This document shows, piece by piece, positions 26,098 through 39,056 of a stretch of DNA of 64,000 bases. Position numbers and translations under genes: made by a program. Each line of letters begins with the position of its first letter. The first letter of the stretch is position 1. The notes beneath the pieces were generated by a model that was not told where the DNA came from, made no database searches, and saw nothing but the letters and a program-made list of their open reading frames with translations. Origin of the DNA: Sacculina carcini (taxonomy: Eukaryota; Arthropoda; Thecostraca; Sacculinidae); NCBI GenBank assembly GCA_916048095.2, contig OU696587.1, positions 1,380,762 to 1,444,761 on the forward strand, written 5' to 3'.

Positions 26098-29000
26098 CGA
26101 CCCTCCTTGGTCCATTTTCTATCAGCTATTATTCGGCCACCACTCAGCCTACCCGCTAACAATTTATACCATCACGTTGGAAATTTTCTTGTCTACACTT
26201 TAGATTAAATTTTAAATTTCAAAAATGAAATCAAAAAAAGTTATAGCGGTGAAAAGACAAAATGAACCCTGAAAAATGCGAAAATTGTGGTCAATGCTCT
26301 GCCATCTACTCCTCATAAACCAGAAATGGTACAGCCAAACAGATTATACCACTGTGTAGAAAATTTTCTGTTCTACAAGATAGGTTATAATTCATATCCA
26401 AAAATAGAACATAAAAGATGTAAACATGACAAAATTTCAATCTATATTCAAAATTATATTTATACTCCACGCGTCCGATTTTCTATACTTTTTTCTCTAT
26501 GTATCAAAAACTAATTATCACACAACTAAATAAATAATACCATCATGCTGGGAATTTTGTTTGCTACAACACGGTATAATTTTTAATTTTCCAAAGTGTA
26601 TTGAAAAAACGTTACGGCGGTGTGAAGTCAAAATGACAAAGTCAAAAATGCAAAATTAGCACTGGAAACCGTGAATGTTTTGGTAAATATTCCCCTATCT
26701 ATTCCTCATAAACCAGCAATGGTACAGCTATAAAAATTATACTATTGTGTAGATAATTTTGTGTTCTACAAGAAAAGTTATAATTTATACCCACAAATGA
26801 TACAAAAAATGTGTAAAATTGGCAAAATTGTCAAATACATCCAAAATTACACTTGATCACCGGGCGCCTAAATTAATTCATTTTTCTACCTATTTCTCAG
26901 GAACTATTTGTCACACATTAAAATAAATTATATCATCGTGCTGGAAATTGTATTTTTTTAAATGCGGTATAATTCTTAATTTTCCAAAGTGTATCTGAAG
27001 GAAGTGACGGCGGTGTAAAGTCAAAAGGACATATTGCCAATTTGACAGCTATTATGCGCACTTGCGATTACACAGGAATATACTACTGTGTAGAGAATTT
27101 TGTGTTCTACAAGAAAAGGTGTAATTTATACCCACAAATGATACAAAAAACGTGTAAAATTGGCAAAATTCTCAAATACATCCAAAATTACACTTGAACA
27201 CCGGGTGACTACAATTTATTCATTTTTATACCCATTTCTCAGGAACTGTTTGTCATACATTAAAATTAATTATACCATCGTGCTAGAAATTTTGTTTTCT
27301 ACAATACGGTATAATTTGTAATTTTCCAAAGTGTATCTGAAGGAAGTTACGGCGGTGTAAAGTCAAATTGTCATGTTGCCAATTTGACAGCTATTATGCG
27401 CACTTGCGATTACACATGAATATACACTGATTTAATTTCACTGAAGTCCAATCATAATTTACGCACTTGCGATTACACAGGAATATACTAATGTGTAGAT
27501 AATTTTGTGTTCTACAAGATAAGCTATAATTTATACCCACAAATGGTACAAAAACGTGTAAAATTGGCAAAATTCTCAAATACATCCAAAATTTCACTTG
27601 AACACCGGCCGAATAAAATTAATTAATTTTTCTACTATTTCTCAGTAACTATTTGTTAAACATAAAAATAAATTATACCATCGTGCTAGAAATCTTGTTT
27701 TCTACAATACGGTATAATTTGTAATTTTACAAAGTGTATCTGAAGGAAGTTACGGCGGTGTAAAGTCAAATTATCATGTTGCCAATTTGACAGCTATTAT
27801 GCGCACTTGCGATTACACAGGAATATACACCGATTAAATTTCACTGAAGCCCAATCACAATTAAGAATTCATCATATTATCTCCAAGCATGGATGGTGTG
27901 GTTTTATTGCGTACAGTTTAATTAATGCTACACTATACTGAATATAAAGGCTTTATTGTCCTCAATAACGTTCCGCACGACGGGCGGGTAAAATGCTATT
28001 GAGAACAAAGTAAACTACTGAATTTAACTGTGTAATTTAATTGGTTTAATTTCAAGTTGCATAAGCATCAGTTGCATAAGGATATGGGTTGCAATATCAT
28101 GTAATGCCAACTTATGCTGTTTTAGCGGAAGCATTAACCTGGAATTATAGAGATGACAGAAGGTTGCATTGTTTTGATAGTGTTGTGGAAAAACATGTTT
28201 TCTAAATTGAAACATAAATTTCACATTTAGACTTTTAGATTAGCTATAACTTTCCTGTGGGTTTGTTTTTCTTTTTCAATTTGCACTAATTTTTTTATGA
28301 ATTGAATATTAATTATATTTTATGAACTGTTCCGCACGACGGGCGAATTAAATGTATCTATAAAGAGTGGGTTTAAATGATAGCGAGGTATATGATATTT
28401 TGCTAGCAGTAAATATTCTAGCGATAAAAGTAGAATAGCTCTTAAGCAAATGATTTTGGAGAATGATGTGAACCTTTAAATATATTTTGCGATCTGATGA
28501 TATATGTATTAGGAATAATACGTAGCAGAATATAGATTGCATAATATAATATCGGCTGTAATATCAAGAGCTGCATTATCGATGTAATCCAAAAAATAAC
28601 AACTGTATGAATATGATGCATTAGTGGAAGCATTAACCGGGAATTATGAGATAATATGATAATGGTGTAAAATTATATCGCATTATGCAACAAATGTGAA
28701 TTTAGCTACCTTACAGTTTGGTCCCGATACTATATTGGCGGGTTGAGAGAAAAGTATTGGTGGGCCGCGTGTTTGGGACCCCTGGGGTAGATAATCTCAG
28801 TCTTCTGATTACAAATTATGATCGCATCAGTATATTTTGTGATCACAAACTAATAAGTTAAATCACCTCAGACTAGGCTGAGAGCGGTCAAGATTGAATG
28901 GTTGGGTTGGGTTGGGTAGGTTTGACTCAGGTTATATTGGGTTTTAATGATAGCGGAAAATATATAAATTTTAACAATAAATATTATAGCGGTAAAAGTG

Positions 29001-30280
29001 AAATAGTACTTAAGCAAATGATATTGGGGAATGATGTTAAGTAATAAATATAGTTTGGAAACAGTCTGATGAAAAGATTTCATCATCTTTCATTGTTTGT
29101 TTCGTGTTTGTGTTCTGAATTATACCACACGACGGGCAGATTTATATATCAGGCGGGTTGAGGGATAATATTTGTCAAAATAAGAACAAAAATATTCACA
29201 TTTAGACTTTTCTATTGGTTAAGATATTTATAGGTTACATTTTTTGCTTTTCAATTTGTATTCATTATATTTTATGGATTTGATATGAATTTTATTGTAT
29301 GAATTGTTCCGCACGACGGGTGGGTTTAAAAAAGTGTTTTTAGATCATTTTTTCAAATGGTTCATTTAAAAAAAGGTTTTTTTTTAAAAATAAAAATGTT
29401 CCGCGGGCAGCAACTATAGACAATAGAACGTTCAATTTACCCTGTAGAATTAATCCATACACAAAACCAATGGATTTGACTTCAAGATGCAGAACGGATC
29501 GTGTTCGAGTTCTGAATTATTCAGCACGACGGGCGGGTTTAAAAATGACTCAGGCGGACTAAGGGGAAATATTGTGTCGAAATAAAAATAATTAAACTTA
29601 TAATTTTCAATTGATTAATATTTTTATGAGTGTACCCTATTTCATTTTTATTTTTCCATATTTTTTATGAATTGAATATGAATTTCATGTTATGAATTGC
29701 TCCGCACAACGGGCGGGTTTTAATGCTATATATATACATAAAGAAGAAATTATCTGTCTGTCTGTGTATGTATGCTTGAATATGAGGTGACATAATTGCG
29801 CTGGCTCATGGTTCGCTGGTTCAATTATCAGGGGCTTCAAACGCAAACGAAGCGATGGCTCATTTTTATGAAATAAAAATGTCCCGCGGGCAGCAATAAA
29901 ACGTTCAATTTCACCGTATAGAATGAATTCATATACAAAACTAATGGATTTGACTTCATGAACCAGAACGGATGGTGTTCGAGTTTTGAATTATTCCGCA
30001 CGTCTGCTGGGTATAAATATGAGGGGGGCTGAGTGAAAATATTTTGCCAAAATAAAATTAAAAATAATGAAATTTAGACTTTTTAATTGATTAAGATTTT
30101 TATGAGTTTGCCTTATTTATTTTTAATTTGCAATATTTTTATTAATTGTTCCGCACAACGGGCGGGTTTTTATGCTTTGGTTTTTCAATTGATTAAGGGT
30201 TTTATGAGTTTGCCATATTTATTTTTAATTTGCAATATTTTTATGAATTGCTCCGCACAACGGGCGGGTTTTAATGCTAG
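26026..30280 (+). mobile_element. Higher-order block A, copy 3
   Basis: Third copy of block A, offset about 4.70 kb from copy 2 and 12.64 kb from copy 1. It begins at a TC terminus and ends at CTAG, followed by block B copy 2. Differences from copies 1 and 2 include AACGTTACGG for AAAGTTACGG near 26607. Confidence 0.85.
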
Positions 30281-33200
30281 TATATATATAAAAGAGATCC
30301 TCTGTCTGTCTGTCTGTCTGTTTGTCTGTCCCACCCTCCTTGGTCCATTTTCAGCAAGCTGGTACTCGGTAACCACTTGGTGTATCCGCCAACAATTTAT
30401 ACCAGTACGTTGGAAATTTTCTTGTCTACATGATAGGATAAATTTTAAAAATAAAACCAAAAAACGTTATTGCGGTTAAAACACAAAATGAACCCTGAGA
30501 AATGCGAAAATTGTGGTCAATGCTCCGCCATCTACTCCTCATAAACCAGAAATGGTACAGCCAAACCGATTATACCACTGTGTAGAAAATATTCTGTTCT
30601 ACTAGGTAGCCTATAATTCATACCCAAAAATGAAACATAAAACATATAAATGGAAAAAATTCCAATCAACATTCATAAATATATTTATACTCAACGCGTC
30701 CGATTTTCTATACTTTTTTCTCTATTTCTCAGCAACTAAACATCACACATCTAAATAAATAATACCATCATGCTGGGCATTTTGTTTTCTACAGCACGGT
30801 ATAAACTTTAATTTTCCAGAGTGTATTAAGATAAAGTTACGGCGGTGTGAAGTCAAAATGACAAAGTCAAAAAGGCAAAATTAGCACTGAAAAACGCGAA
30901 TATTTTGGTCAATATTCCGCTATCTATTCCTCATAAACCAGCAATGGTACAGCTATAAAAATTTAACTATTGTGTAGAAAATTTTTTGTTCTACAAGATA
31001 AATTATAATTTATACCCACAAGTGATACATAAAACGTGGAAAATTGGCAAAATTCTTAAATACATCCAAAATTACACTTGAACACCGGGTGACTAAAATT
31101 AATTCATTTTTCTACTATTTATCCGTAACTATTTGTCACACATCAAAATTAAATATACCATCGTGCTAGAAATTTTAGTTTCTACAATACGGTGTAATTC
31201 TTAATTTTCCAAAGTGTATCTGAAGGAAGTTACGGCGGTGTAAAGTCAAAAGGACATATTGCCAATTTGACAGCAATTATGCGCACTTGCGATTACACAG
31301 GAATATACTACTGTGTAGAGAATTTTGTGTTCTACAAGATAAGCTATAATTTATACCCACAAATGATACAAAAAACGTGTAAAATTGGCAAAATTCTCAA
31401 GTACATCCAAAATTACACTTGAACACCGGGCGACTAAAATTTATTCATTTTTCTACTATTTCTCAGTAACTATTTGTTATACACAAAAATAAATTATACC
31501 ATCGTGCTAGAAATCTTGTTTTCTACAATACCGTATAATTTGTAATTTTCCAAAGGGTATATAAAGGACGTTACGGCGGTGTAAAGCAAAAAGGACATAT
31601 TGCCAATTTGACAGCTATTATGCGCACTTGCGATTACACAGGAATATACACCGATTAAATTTCACTGAAGCCCAATCACAATTAAGAATGCATCATATTA
31701 TCTCCAAGCATGGATGGTGTGGTTTTATTGCGTACAGTTTAATTAATGCTACACTATACTGAATATAAAGGCTTTATTGTTCTCAATAACGTTCCGCACG
31801 ACGGGCGGGTAAAATGCTATTGGGAACAGAGTAAACTACTGAATTTAACTGTGTAATTTAATTGGTTTAATTTCAAGTTGCATAAGCATAAGTTGCATAA
31901 GGATATGGGTTGCAATATCATGTAATGCCAACTTATGCTGTTTTAGCGGAAGCATTAACCTGGAATTATAGAGATGACAGAAGGTTGCATTGTTTTGATA
32001 GTGTTACACTTCTGAACTACTACACACGAAGGACGGGTGTGAATTTGAGCAGTGTTGAGGGAAAAACATCGTCAATAATTAAAACAAGAATTTACAAATT
32101 TGACTTTTTCTATTGGTCGTTTTTCATCAATTTTTTGTGTTTGTTTCGTGTTTGAGTTCTGAATTATTCCGCACGACGGACAGCTTTAAATATGAGGCGG
32201 GTTGTGGAAAAACATGTTTTCTAAATTGAAACATAAATTTCACATTTAGACTTTTATATTGGCTAAAACATTCCTATGGGTTTGTTTTTCTTTTTCAATT
32301 TGCACTATTTTTTTTATGAATGGAATATTAATTATATTTTATGAACTGTTCCGCACGACGGGCGAATTAAATGTATCTATAAAGAGTGGGATTAAATGAT
32401 ATATGGCGAGGCATATGATACTTTGCTAGCAGTAAATATTCTAGCGATAAAAGTAGAATAGCTCTTAAGCAAATGATTTTGGAGAATGATGTGAACCTTT
32501 AAATATATTTTGCGATCTGATTATATATGTATTAGGAAAAATACGTAGCAGAATATAGATTGCATAATATAATATCGGCTGTAATATCAAGGGCTGTAAT
32601 ATCGGTGTAATCCAAAAAATGACAAGTGTATGAATATGATGCATTAGTGGAAGCATTAACCGGGAATTATGAGATAATATGATAATGGTGTATAATTATA
32701 TCGCATTATGCAACAAATGTGAATTTAGCTGCCTTACAGTTTGGTCCCGATACTATATTGGCGGGTTGAGAGAAAAGTATTGGTGGGCCGCGTGTTTGGG
32801 ACACCTGGGGTAGATAATCTCAGTCTTCTGATTACAAATTATGATCGCATCAGTATATTTTGTGATCACAAACTAATAAGTTAAATCACCTCAGACTAGG
32901 CTGAGAGCGGTCAAGATTGGATGGTTGGGATGGGTTGGGTAGGTTTGACTCAGGTTATATTGGGTTTTAATGATAGCGGAAAATATATAAATTTTAACAA
33001 TAAATATTATAGCGGTAAAAGTGAAATAGTACTTAAGCAAATGATATTGGGGAATGATGTTAAGTAATAAATATAGTTTGGAAACATTCTGATGAAAAGA
33101 TTTCATCATCTTTCATTGTTTGTTTAGTGTTTGTGTTCTGAATTATACCACACGACGGGCAGATTTATATATCAGGCGGGTTGAGGGATAATATTTGTCA

Positions 33201-33962
33201 AAATAAGAACAAAAATATTCACATTTAGACTTTTCTATTGGTTAAGAAATTTATAGGTTACATTTTTTGGTTTTCAATTTGTATTCATTATATTTTATGG
33301 ATTTGATATGAATTTTATTGTATGAATTGTTCCGCGCGACGGGTGGGTTTAAAAAAGTGCTTTTTTAGATCATTTTTTCAAATGGTTCATTTAAAAAAAG
33401 ATAATTTTTTTAAATAAAAATGTTCCGCGGGCAGCAACTATAGACAATAGAACGTTCAATTTCCCCTGTAGAATTAATCCATACACAAAACCAATGGATT
33501 TGACTTCAAATATGAATTTTATTGTATGAATTGTTCCGCACGACGGGCGGGTTTACAAAAAGTGTTTCCATTTTTTAGTTCATTTTTTCAAATCATTCAT
33601 TTAAAAAAGGTATTTATTTAAAAATAAAAATGTTCCGCGGGCAGCTACTATAGACAATAGAACGTTCAATTTACCCTGTAGAATTAATCCATACACAAAA
33701 CCAATGGATTTGACTTCAAGATGCAGAACGGATCGTGTTCGAGTTCTGAATTATTCAGCACGACGGGCGGGCTTAAAAATGACTCAGGCGGACTGAGGGG
33801 AAATATTTTGTCGAAATAAAAATAATTAAACTTATAATTTTCAATTGATTAATATTTTTATGAGTGTACCCTATTTCATTTTTATTTTTCCATATTTTTT
33901 ATGAATTGAATATGAATTTCATGTTATGAATTGCTCCGCACAACGGGCGGGTTTTAATGCTA
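30281..33962 (+). mobile_element. Higher-order block B, copy 2
   Basis: Near-identical to 17645-21326 (offset 12.64 kb). Visible differences are single bases, for instance CTACATGATAGG versus CTACACGATAGG near 30425. It is followed by a short block-C unit instead of block A. Confidence 0.85.
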
Positions 33963-34412
33963 TATATATACATAAAGAAGAAATTATCTGTCTGTCTGTG
34001 TATGTATGCTTGAATATGAGGTGACATAATTGCGCTGGTTCATGGTTCGCTGGTTCAATGATAAGGGGCTTCAAACGCAAACGAAGCAATGGCTCATTTT
34101 TATGAAATAAAAATGTCCCGCGGGCCGCAATAAAACGTTCAATTTCACCGTGTAGAATGAATTCATATACAAAACTAATGGATTTGACTTCAAGAACCAG
34201 AACGGATGGTGTTCGAGTTCTGAATTATTCCTCACGTCGGGCGGGTTTAAATACGAGGCGGGTTGAGTGGAAATATTTTGTCAAAATAAAATTAAAAATA
34301 ATGAAATTTAGACCTTTTAATTGATTAAGGTTTTCATGACTTTGCCGTATTTATTTTTAATTTGCAATATTTTTATGAATTGCTCCGCACAACGGGCGGG
34401 TTTTAATGCTAG
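33963..34412 (+). mobile_element. Higher-order block C, copy 2, last complete HLE
   Basis: About 450 bp, matching 25578-26025. It ends TTTTAATGCTAG at 34412, the right end of the continuous array. Confidence 0.85.
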
Positions 34413-34864
34413 TATATGAATAAAAGAAGTTATCGGTCTGTCTGTGTGTATGCTTGAATATGAGGTGACCTACTGCGCGGTCTCAACCTCGAAACAGACT
34501 TGACGCACATCATCGCTTTTCCGCACAAGAGCAGCAAAAACCTATAACAAACAGCTTTAATTTCGTCACAATATCCAGTCACTTCAAACTATTCCGGTCT
34601 CTTGTTTGTTAGCTAGACTAGTCCAACATGCAAACTGTTGTTTTATTGTATAGTTTTCGATTTTTTAAACAGTTTGCCATTTTTTACACGTGATTTCGAC
34701 CATGTGATTATGACAATGTTCACAAATGTAAATGCTTGCACGAAAAACCAGATGTGGATTGCAAATACATTGTTTGAAAAAGGTATAGATCAGGGGCTTC
34801 AAACGTAAACTGAGCGATGGATCATGTTGATTAATTATAAATGTCCCGCGGGCAGCAGCTATAG
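34413..34864 (+). mobile_element. Terminal broken HLE with ~300-bp insert
   Basis: A further short-type 5' end (TATATGAATAAAAGAAGTTATC...GAGGTGACCTACTGCGCGGTCTCAA) runs to about 34486. The same unit resumes at 34784 (GGTATAGATCAGGGGCTTCAAACG) to the CCCGCGGGCAGCAGCTATAGACA segment. The intervening ~298 bp match nothing else in the window and no product is recognised. After 34864 the sequence becomes the 3' tail of a LINE, so the unit never completes. Confidence 0.65.
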
Positions 34865-34865
34865 A

Positions 34866-37614
34866 CAAGCTATAGACAGCTATAGAATTTACTATACTAT
34901 TGACATAATGGGGAATGCGAGATGTCCATAGATTGCTTATGGTCTTAGTGCGCGTTTTATGGACGTGGAAGGGGTCCCTGGGTCTGACTCCTAATATGGA
35001 CAGTCTCAAGCCCACTCTGGAGACAATCATCGGGCTGTCTTCTCTATTGTGTACAATGGAATGGAGAAAAGCGGCATCCAACCATTGTCTGCACTTATCC
35101 AGTGGTTGCAAATTGTAGCCGGTGCTGACATCGTAGCGCCCTCCCTGCAGGTATCCTAGGGTACGGTGGAATCTGTTCTGCACTCGGTCCAGACGGGAAG
35201 AGTGCGTGACGGCTGCACCACTCCAAATGACGCTCACATACTCCATGATCGAACGAACATTTGCGCAGTACGCTGCGATGAGTCCCTGAGGGTTGCAGGG
35301 CCGTGGTATTCCTTGTACACATCGCGTTAACATTCCAAGTGCTCGGTTGGCCTTACGGGCGGTGATGTCCACATGTGTGCCGAAAGTCAGTTTGCTGTCG
35401 ATTATGACTCCCAGATCACGCGCCGCTGTAACCGCTTGCAACGTCTTACTCTCGACTGAGTAAACGTTTTTGTGCGGCTGCTTTTTTAGAGTTATGCAGA
35501 GCTGGGAACACTTGTCGGAGTTCAGCTTCAGCCTCCACTTTCGGCAACAGCTGGAAACATAATCCACCTGAGACTGCAAAAATTCGGCGTTCGCGTTGGA
35601 GTCGATTCGTCGGAAGATCTTCATGTCATCAGCGTATAGTAGAGCTGAGTCGCTCAATGTCACCGCCAAGTCGAATACAGTGGACAATAGTGGACTGAGT
35701 ACAGAACCCCCTGGCACTCCACTGCTCACATCGGTCCAACGGGATCTTTTTCCGCCGAGCACCACGCGCTGCTTGCGGTCTGACAAGAACGATTGCAGCA
35801 GGTCGAGAGATGAGCCAGTGACATTGTAAGGCGCAGACAGTTTGTGAATGAGTAGACGGTGGTTTACACTTTGAAAAGCAGACAAAAACTCTGTGTAGAC
35901 CATGTCTAGCTGCGATTTGGCATCAATAGCGTCGCCAGCATGACACATGAACTCGGCGAGATTTGTGACGCAAGAACGATCGGCGTGAAATCCATGCTGA
36001 TTGTGCGATATGAGCGGCGAGATATGACGCTGCAGCTGCGAATTTATGATGTCCCCGAATATCTTTCCGAAAGTTGGCAAGAGGCTGATGGACCAATAGT
36101 TTACCGCCAGCCTGCGGTCACCTTTTTTCAGAAGAGCAAAAATATTGGCTTCCCTCCACGCTCGAGGGCAAACGCCGCTACGAAGACAGATGTTGTATAT
36201 TTTGGCAAGATGCACAGCCAGCTCATCTGCAAACTCGCGTACCACTCGGCCACTGATGTTGTCTGGCCCACAGGATTTGTGAGAACTCATCAATTGCAAA
36301 CGCAACCCCAGATCGTGCTCAGTTATTAGTGATAGTCTGAACACATCAGAGCTCATACAGCGCACCTGGGGAGGCGGGCCCGAACTGCGCGGTGAAAACT
36401 TTTCGGCAAAACACTGTTTGAGTAGCTCTGATTTATCAGCGTCGAGCCAGCAGTGGCTCCCCTATGCTCAATTACTGTATGCAGAGAACCGCTGCCGACA
36501 TTTTTGCCGACCGTTTTCATGAAGGAGAACATGCGCTTAGGATTGTGCCGAAAGTCCCCCATCAGATTCAACAGGTATTCTCTGTATTTTCGTTCCAATA
36601 ATTGTTTTAAAATACGCCGCTTGTCTGCGTATAATGTGTAAGGCATAGGACCCTTATGTTGCTTGTAGTGTTTTCGCACGCTATTTCGGACTCTGAGCGC
36701 GTTTTTTAACTCGGAGTCGAACCACGGCTTGTACTTCCGGGAGAGTTGCACGGTCGGGATGCAGTCGTCAATTGCGGACCAGCAGATGTCGTAGAACATT
36801 TCCACGGCGTCATTTGCACTGAACGAGTCCAGTAAATTCCAGGCGAACAAGTGCAGGCGCTCTCTTAAACCATCCCAGCTGGCCGGTTCGTAGTTGAGCG
36901 CCTTTGTCCTGCTGACCAGCGGCACACGCTTCAAAATATGTTGTAGCGTGGTGGTTATAGCCTTGTGATCAGATGGGAACATGTTGTCGCAAAGTTTCGC
37001 AATAGAGCCAGGTATATTGGTGAACAACAGGTTCAGGTAGCGGTTGTAAGTGCCAGTCGGACAGAGCAGCAGCTGATCACAGTTTGCGCGCTCAAACGCG
37101 TCTACTATACTGGCGGTCACTGACCTTTGGTAACCGTCAACCACGGCGCCGTCTGGTGTCCAACTGACATCAGTTAGGTTGAAGTCACCCTGAATCACAA
37201 GCGGCAGGCCAGTTGAGTGCAGTTTATCAATTGTGTCCATTATGGGGCAAATACACGTTGCGTCATTGGTGGGACAGTAGAAAACACCGTTCAGCAACAG
37301 TCGGCCAAACGAGCCCAATTGTGTAATTAAACACTGGCACAGTTCACCAGTTCAGTTCTGGTGGGTTTTGGAGAGAGGTCTGATCTGATGGCAGTGAGAA
37401 CTCCACCCCCTCAGGTGCCCCTATCACGGCGATGTCGAAGTCGATGGCTGGGGAAAGATGACTCAATCTCGCTGGCCAGGACATTATCATTCAACCATAT
37501 TTCAGTGAGATTGATAATATCAAACTCTGCCAGTAACGCCCAAAAACTGCGCAAAGCAGACAACTTGCTTTTTAACCTTCGAACATTATGGTGGCAAATA
37601 GAAATGCTACTCAT
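34866..37614 (-). pseudogene. Non-LTR retrotransposon (Jockey/CR1-like LINE), decayed
   Basis: Read on the minus strand from 37614: an apurinic-endonuclease-like start (SICHHNVRRLKSKLSALRS, then LTEIWLND), a QGDFNLTDVSW segment near 37190, then reverse transcriptase from about 36440. RT shows SLLPTFGKIF, a GVPGGSVLSPLL block and a YADD catalytic box (residues 244-247 of the 566-codon frame). Endonuclease nicks target DNA and RT copies LINE RNA onto it. The copy is dead: a frame break near 37400, another near 36440, Glu for the first catalytic Asp (YTEFLSAFQS where YTDFSKAFD is usual), PGG for PQG, and a shortened region before YADD. No ORF1 is seen. The last ~60 codons of the 34665-36365 frame read through into Helitron-like sequence. 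Confidence 0.85.
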
Positions 37615-37775
37615 CTGTCCGTGTAGGTAGGGCTATCCATCTTCGTGATCCATGAAATGGTGTACACGCTTGATTATAGTAATAATTAACCAAAAGCACC
37701 TGCCTGTGTTACACCATTAGCTTTCATCTTCTTGACTGAAACCTTTACTTTTCGAACCCTTTCTCTCTACATGTT

Positions 37776-37888
37776 TTGGGCGCTTCCGGTACATGGGGCC
37801 ACCGCACGGTGATATAGTCGTTAAGCCCTTCCCTTGTTACTGATTTTGGTTGTAGTTATAAAAATATTAATAGTAATAATAATAATAT
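37776..37888 (+). repeat. LINE 3'-tail repeat, copy 1
   Basis: Starts TTGGGCGCTTCCGGTACATG and ends in a (TAA/TAG)n tail. It is shared with 39994-40097 and, inverted, 50784-50882. The third copy directly follows a LINE reading frame, so this is read as a 5'-truncated LINE 3' end. It ends about 15 bp upstream of the open frame of the Fer3-like gene. Confidence 0.7.
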
Positions 37889-37950
37889 GAGCTGCAGTAG
37901 TGAGGTTGTGTGCGGTGTTTGACGATAAGTTCCGCTTGTGTTTGTTGTAG

Positions 37951-38646
37951 CAGTGAAAATGATCGCTCTAGCCTGTCTCTTACTGGTTCTTACTGCAAGC
38001 GCAGCGGAGACGTGTCAGTGGCAGGCAGAAAACAAAGGCGCAGAACTGCCACCATGGCTCAGCGCAGGGCTGCCAATATCCGCGAAAGACGACGCATGAT
38101 CAGCTTGAACGACGCATTTGATCGACTGCGCACTAAAGTATATCTACACACTGAACAAAACAAATTGTTGCAAACCTATTTTTATTTTTAAATGCAATTC
38201 AAGCTTAGTTTGGCATATCTCATCATGAATTATTTTTCATTTTTTCATTGTTAGCTTTTCAAGATTAGGTAGCCTAGATTAGGCTACCTGTATTTTGTGC
38301 AAATGTATTGCGGTGATGTATACATGCATGTGTCGGCCATGTTAACCTAGGCGTATTGACTTGCTTGTTTCAGGTCCCTACATTCCCCTACGAGAAGCGC
38401 CTGTCACGCATAGAAACACTGCGTCTCGCCATTACTTACATCAGTTTCATGTCCGATCTGTTGCTATTAGAGCCAGCAGCCTCCACTGACGTTTGGAAGC
38501 TGGCAAATAACACCGCATCTGCTGATGAGCAATCAGTGGATAATCAGTCAGCCCTCGAGATAGCCAGACACACAGCCACCGTGTACAATACACATCAATT
38601 ATCTCTGCCATGCCAGACTTTCAACTGCAGACAACTCACTCATTAA
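37951..38646 (+). CDS. Fer3: Fer3-like (48-related) basic helix-loop-helix transcription factor, two exons
   Basis: The Fer3/FERD3L (Nato3) family are bHLH DNA-binding developmental regulators that act in the nucleus, probably as heterodimers. Exon 1 is open from 37904 to 38137 and carries [20 protein letters not shown] (basic region plus helix 1). Exon 2 (38374-38646) carries [20 protein letters not shown] (loop plus helix 2), then about 55 unconserved residues to TAA. The 236-bp phase-0 intron has GT (38138) and AG (38373) and splits the bHLH loop at LRTK/VPTF. No in-frame ATG exists before 38053. That ATG has a strong GCCACCATGG context but lies at an [10 protein letters not shown] position that is internal in relatives. 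A good acceptor (TTGTTGTAG, ending 37950) suggests an upstream exon, and the start given here follows that inference. Transposons lie on both sides. Confidence 0.85.
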
Positions 38647-38734
38647 CTCGTTTCATCTTCATGCTGACATCAATAACTGAAACCGCAGTGAAATTCAACT
38701 AGTCTATTATATATCAGATAATGGTGTTTAAGGT

Positions 38735-39056
38735 TAAAGGCCTCAAATGACAGCTTCTACACGGGAAGAAGCCGAAGCTTTTGAACACCCAGGTGTGCCC
38801 GGGCGCTGCCACCGCAGAACCGACCCCATCCACGCTATGAAGACACAAGGACGGAACACCTATTAGAAAGGGTCACCTCCCCAGAATGCATGACACAACA
38901 CATGACTGATATCTGGTACAATTTACTGCTGGGTGGACAGAGGATGTTGGATTATTGAATTCGCCCAAAGAGATTCTCCTCCGCCGTTATTCGAACCACG
39001 GTCCTACCGCTTGTGTTTGGGTATAAGTAGAGTCGAAACCGCTTAACCCTTTAACC
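38735..39056 (-). mobile_element. tRNA-Val-derived SINE, minus-strand copy
   Basis: The reverse complement aligns by eye with the SINE at 49546-49885. The tRNA-like head at the high-coordinate end has AGGACCGTGGTTCGAATAAC (B-box region) and a CAC anticodon position. The body follows with TACCAGATATCAGTCATG, GTGCCATGCATTCT-like and AAGCTTCGGCTTCTTCCC segments, and the 3' end is near 38735. SINEs are transcribed by Pol III and mobilised by LINE machinery. It appears to interrupt the LTR sequence on its right. Confidence 0.75.

Noticed and set aside
13531-34412. CRISPR-like regular repeats
   Set aside because: Repeat units are hundreds of bases, there are no unique spacers of uniform length, and the genome is eukaryotic.
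34915-36329. Plus-strand open frames within the LINE
   Set aside because: Shadows of the minus-strand reverse transcriptase frame.
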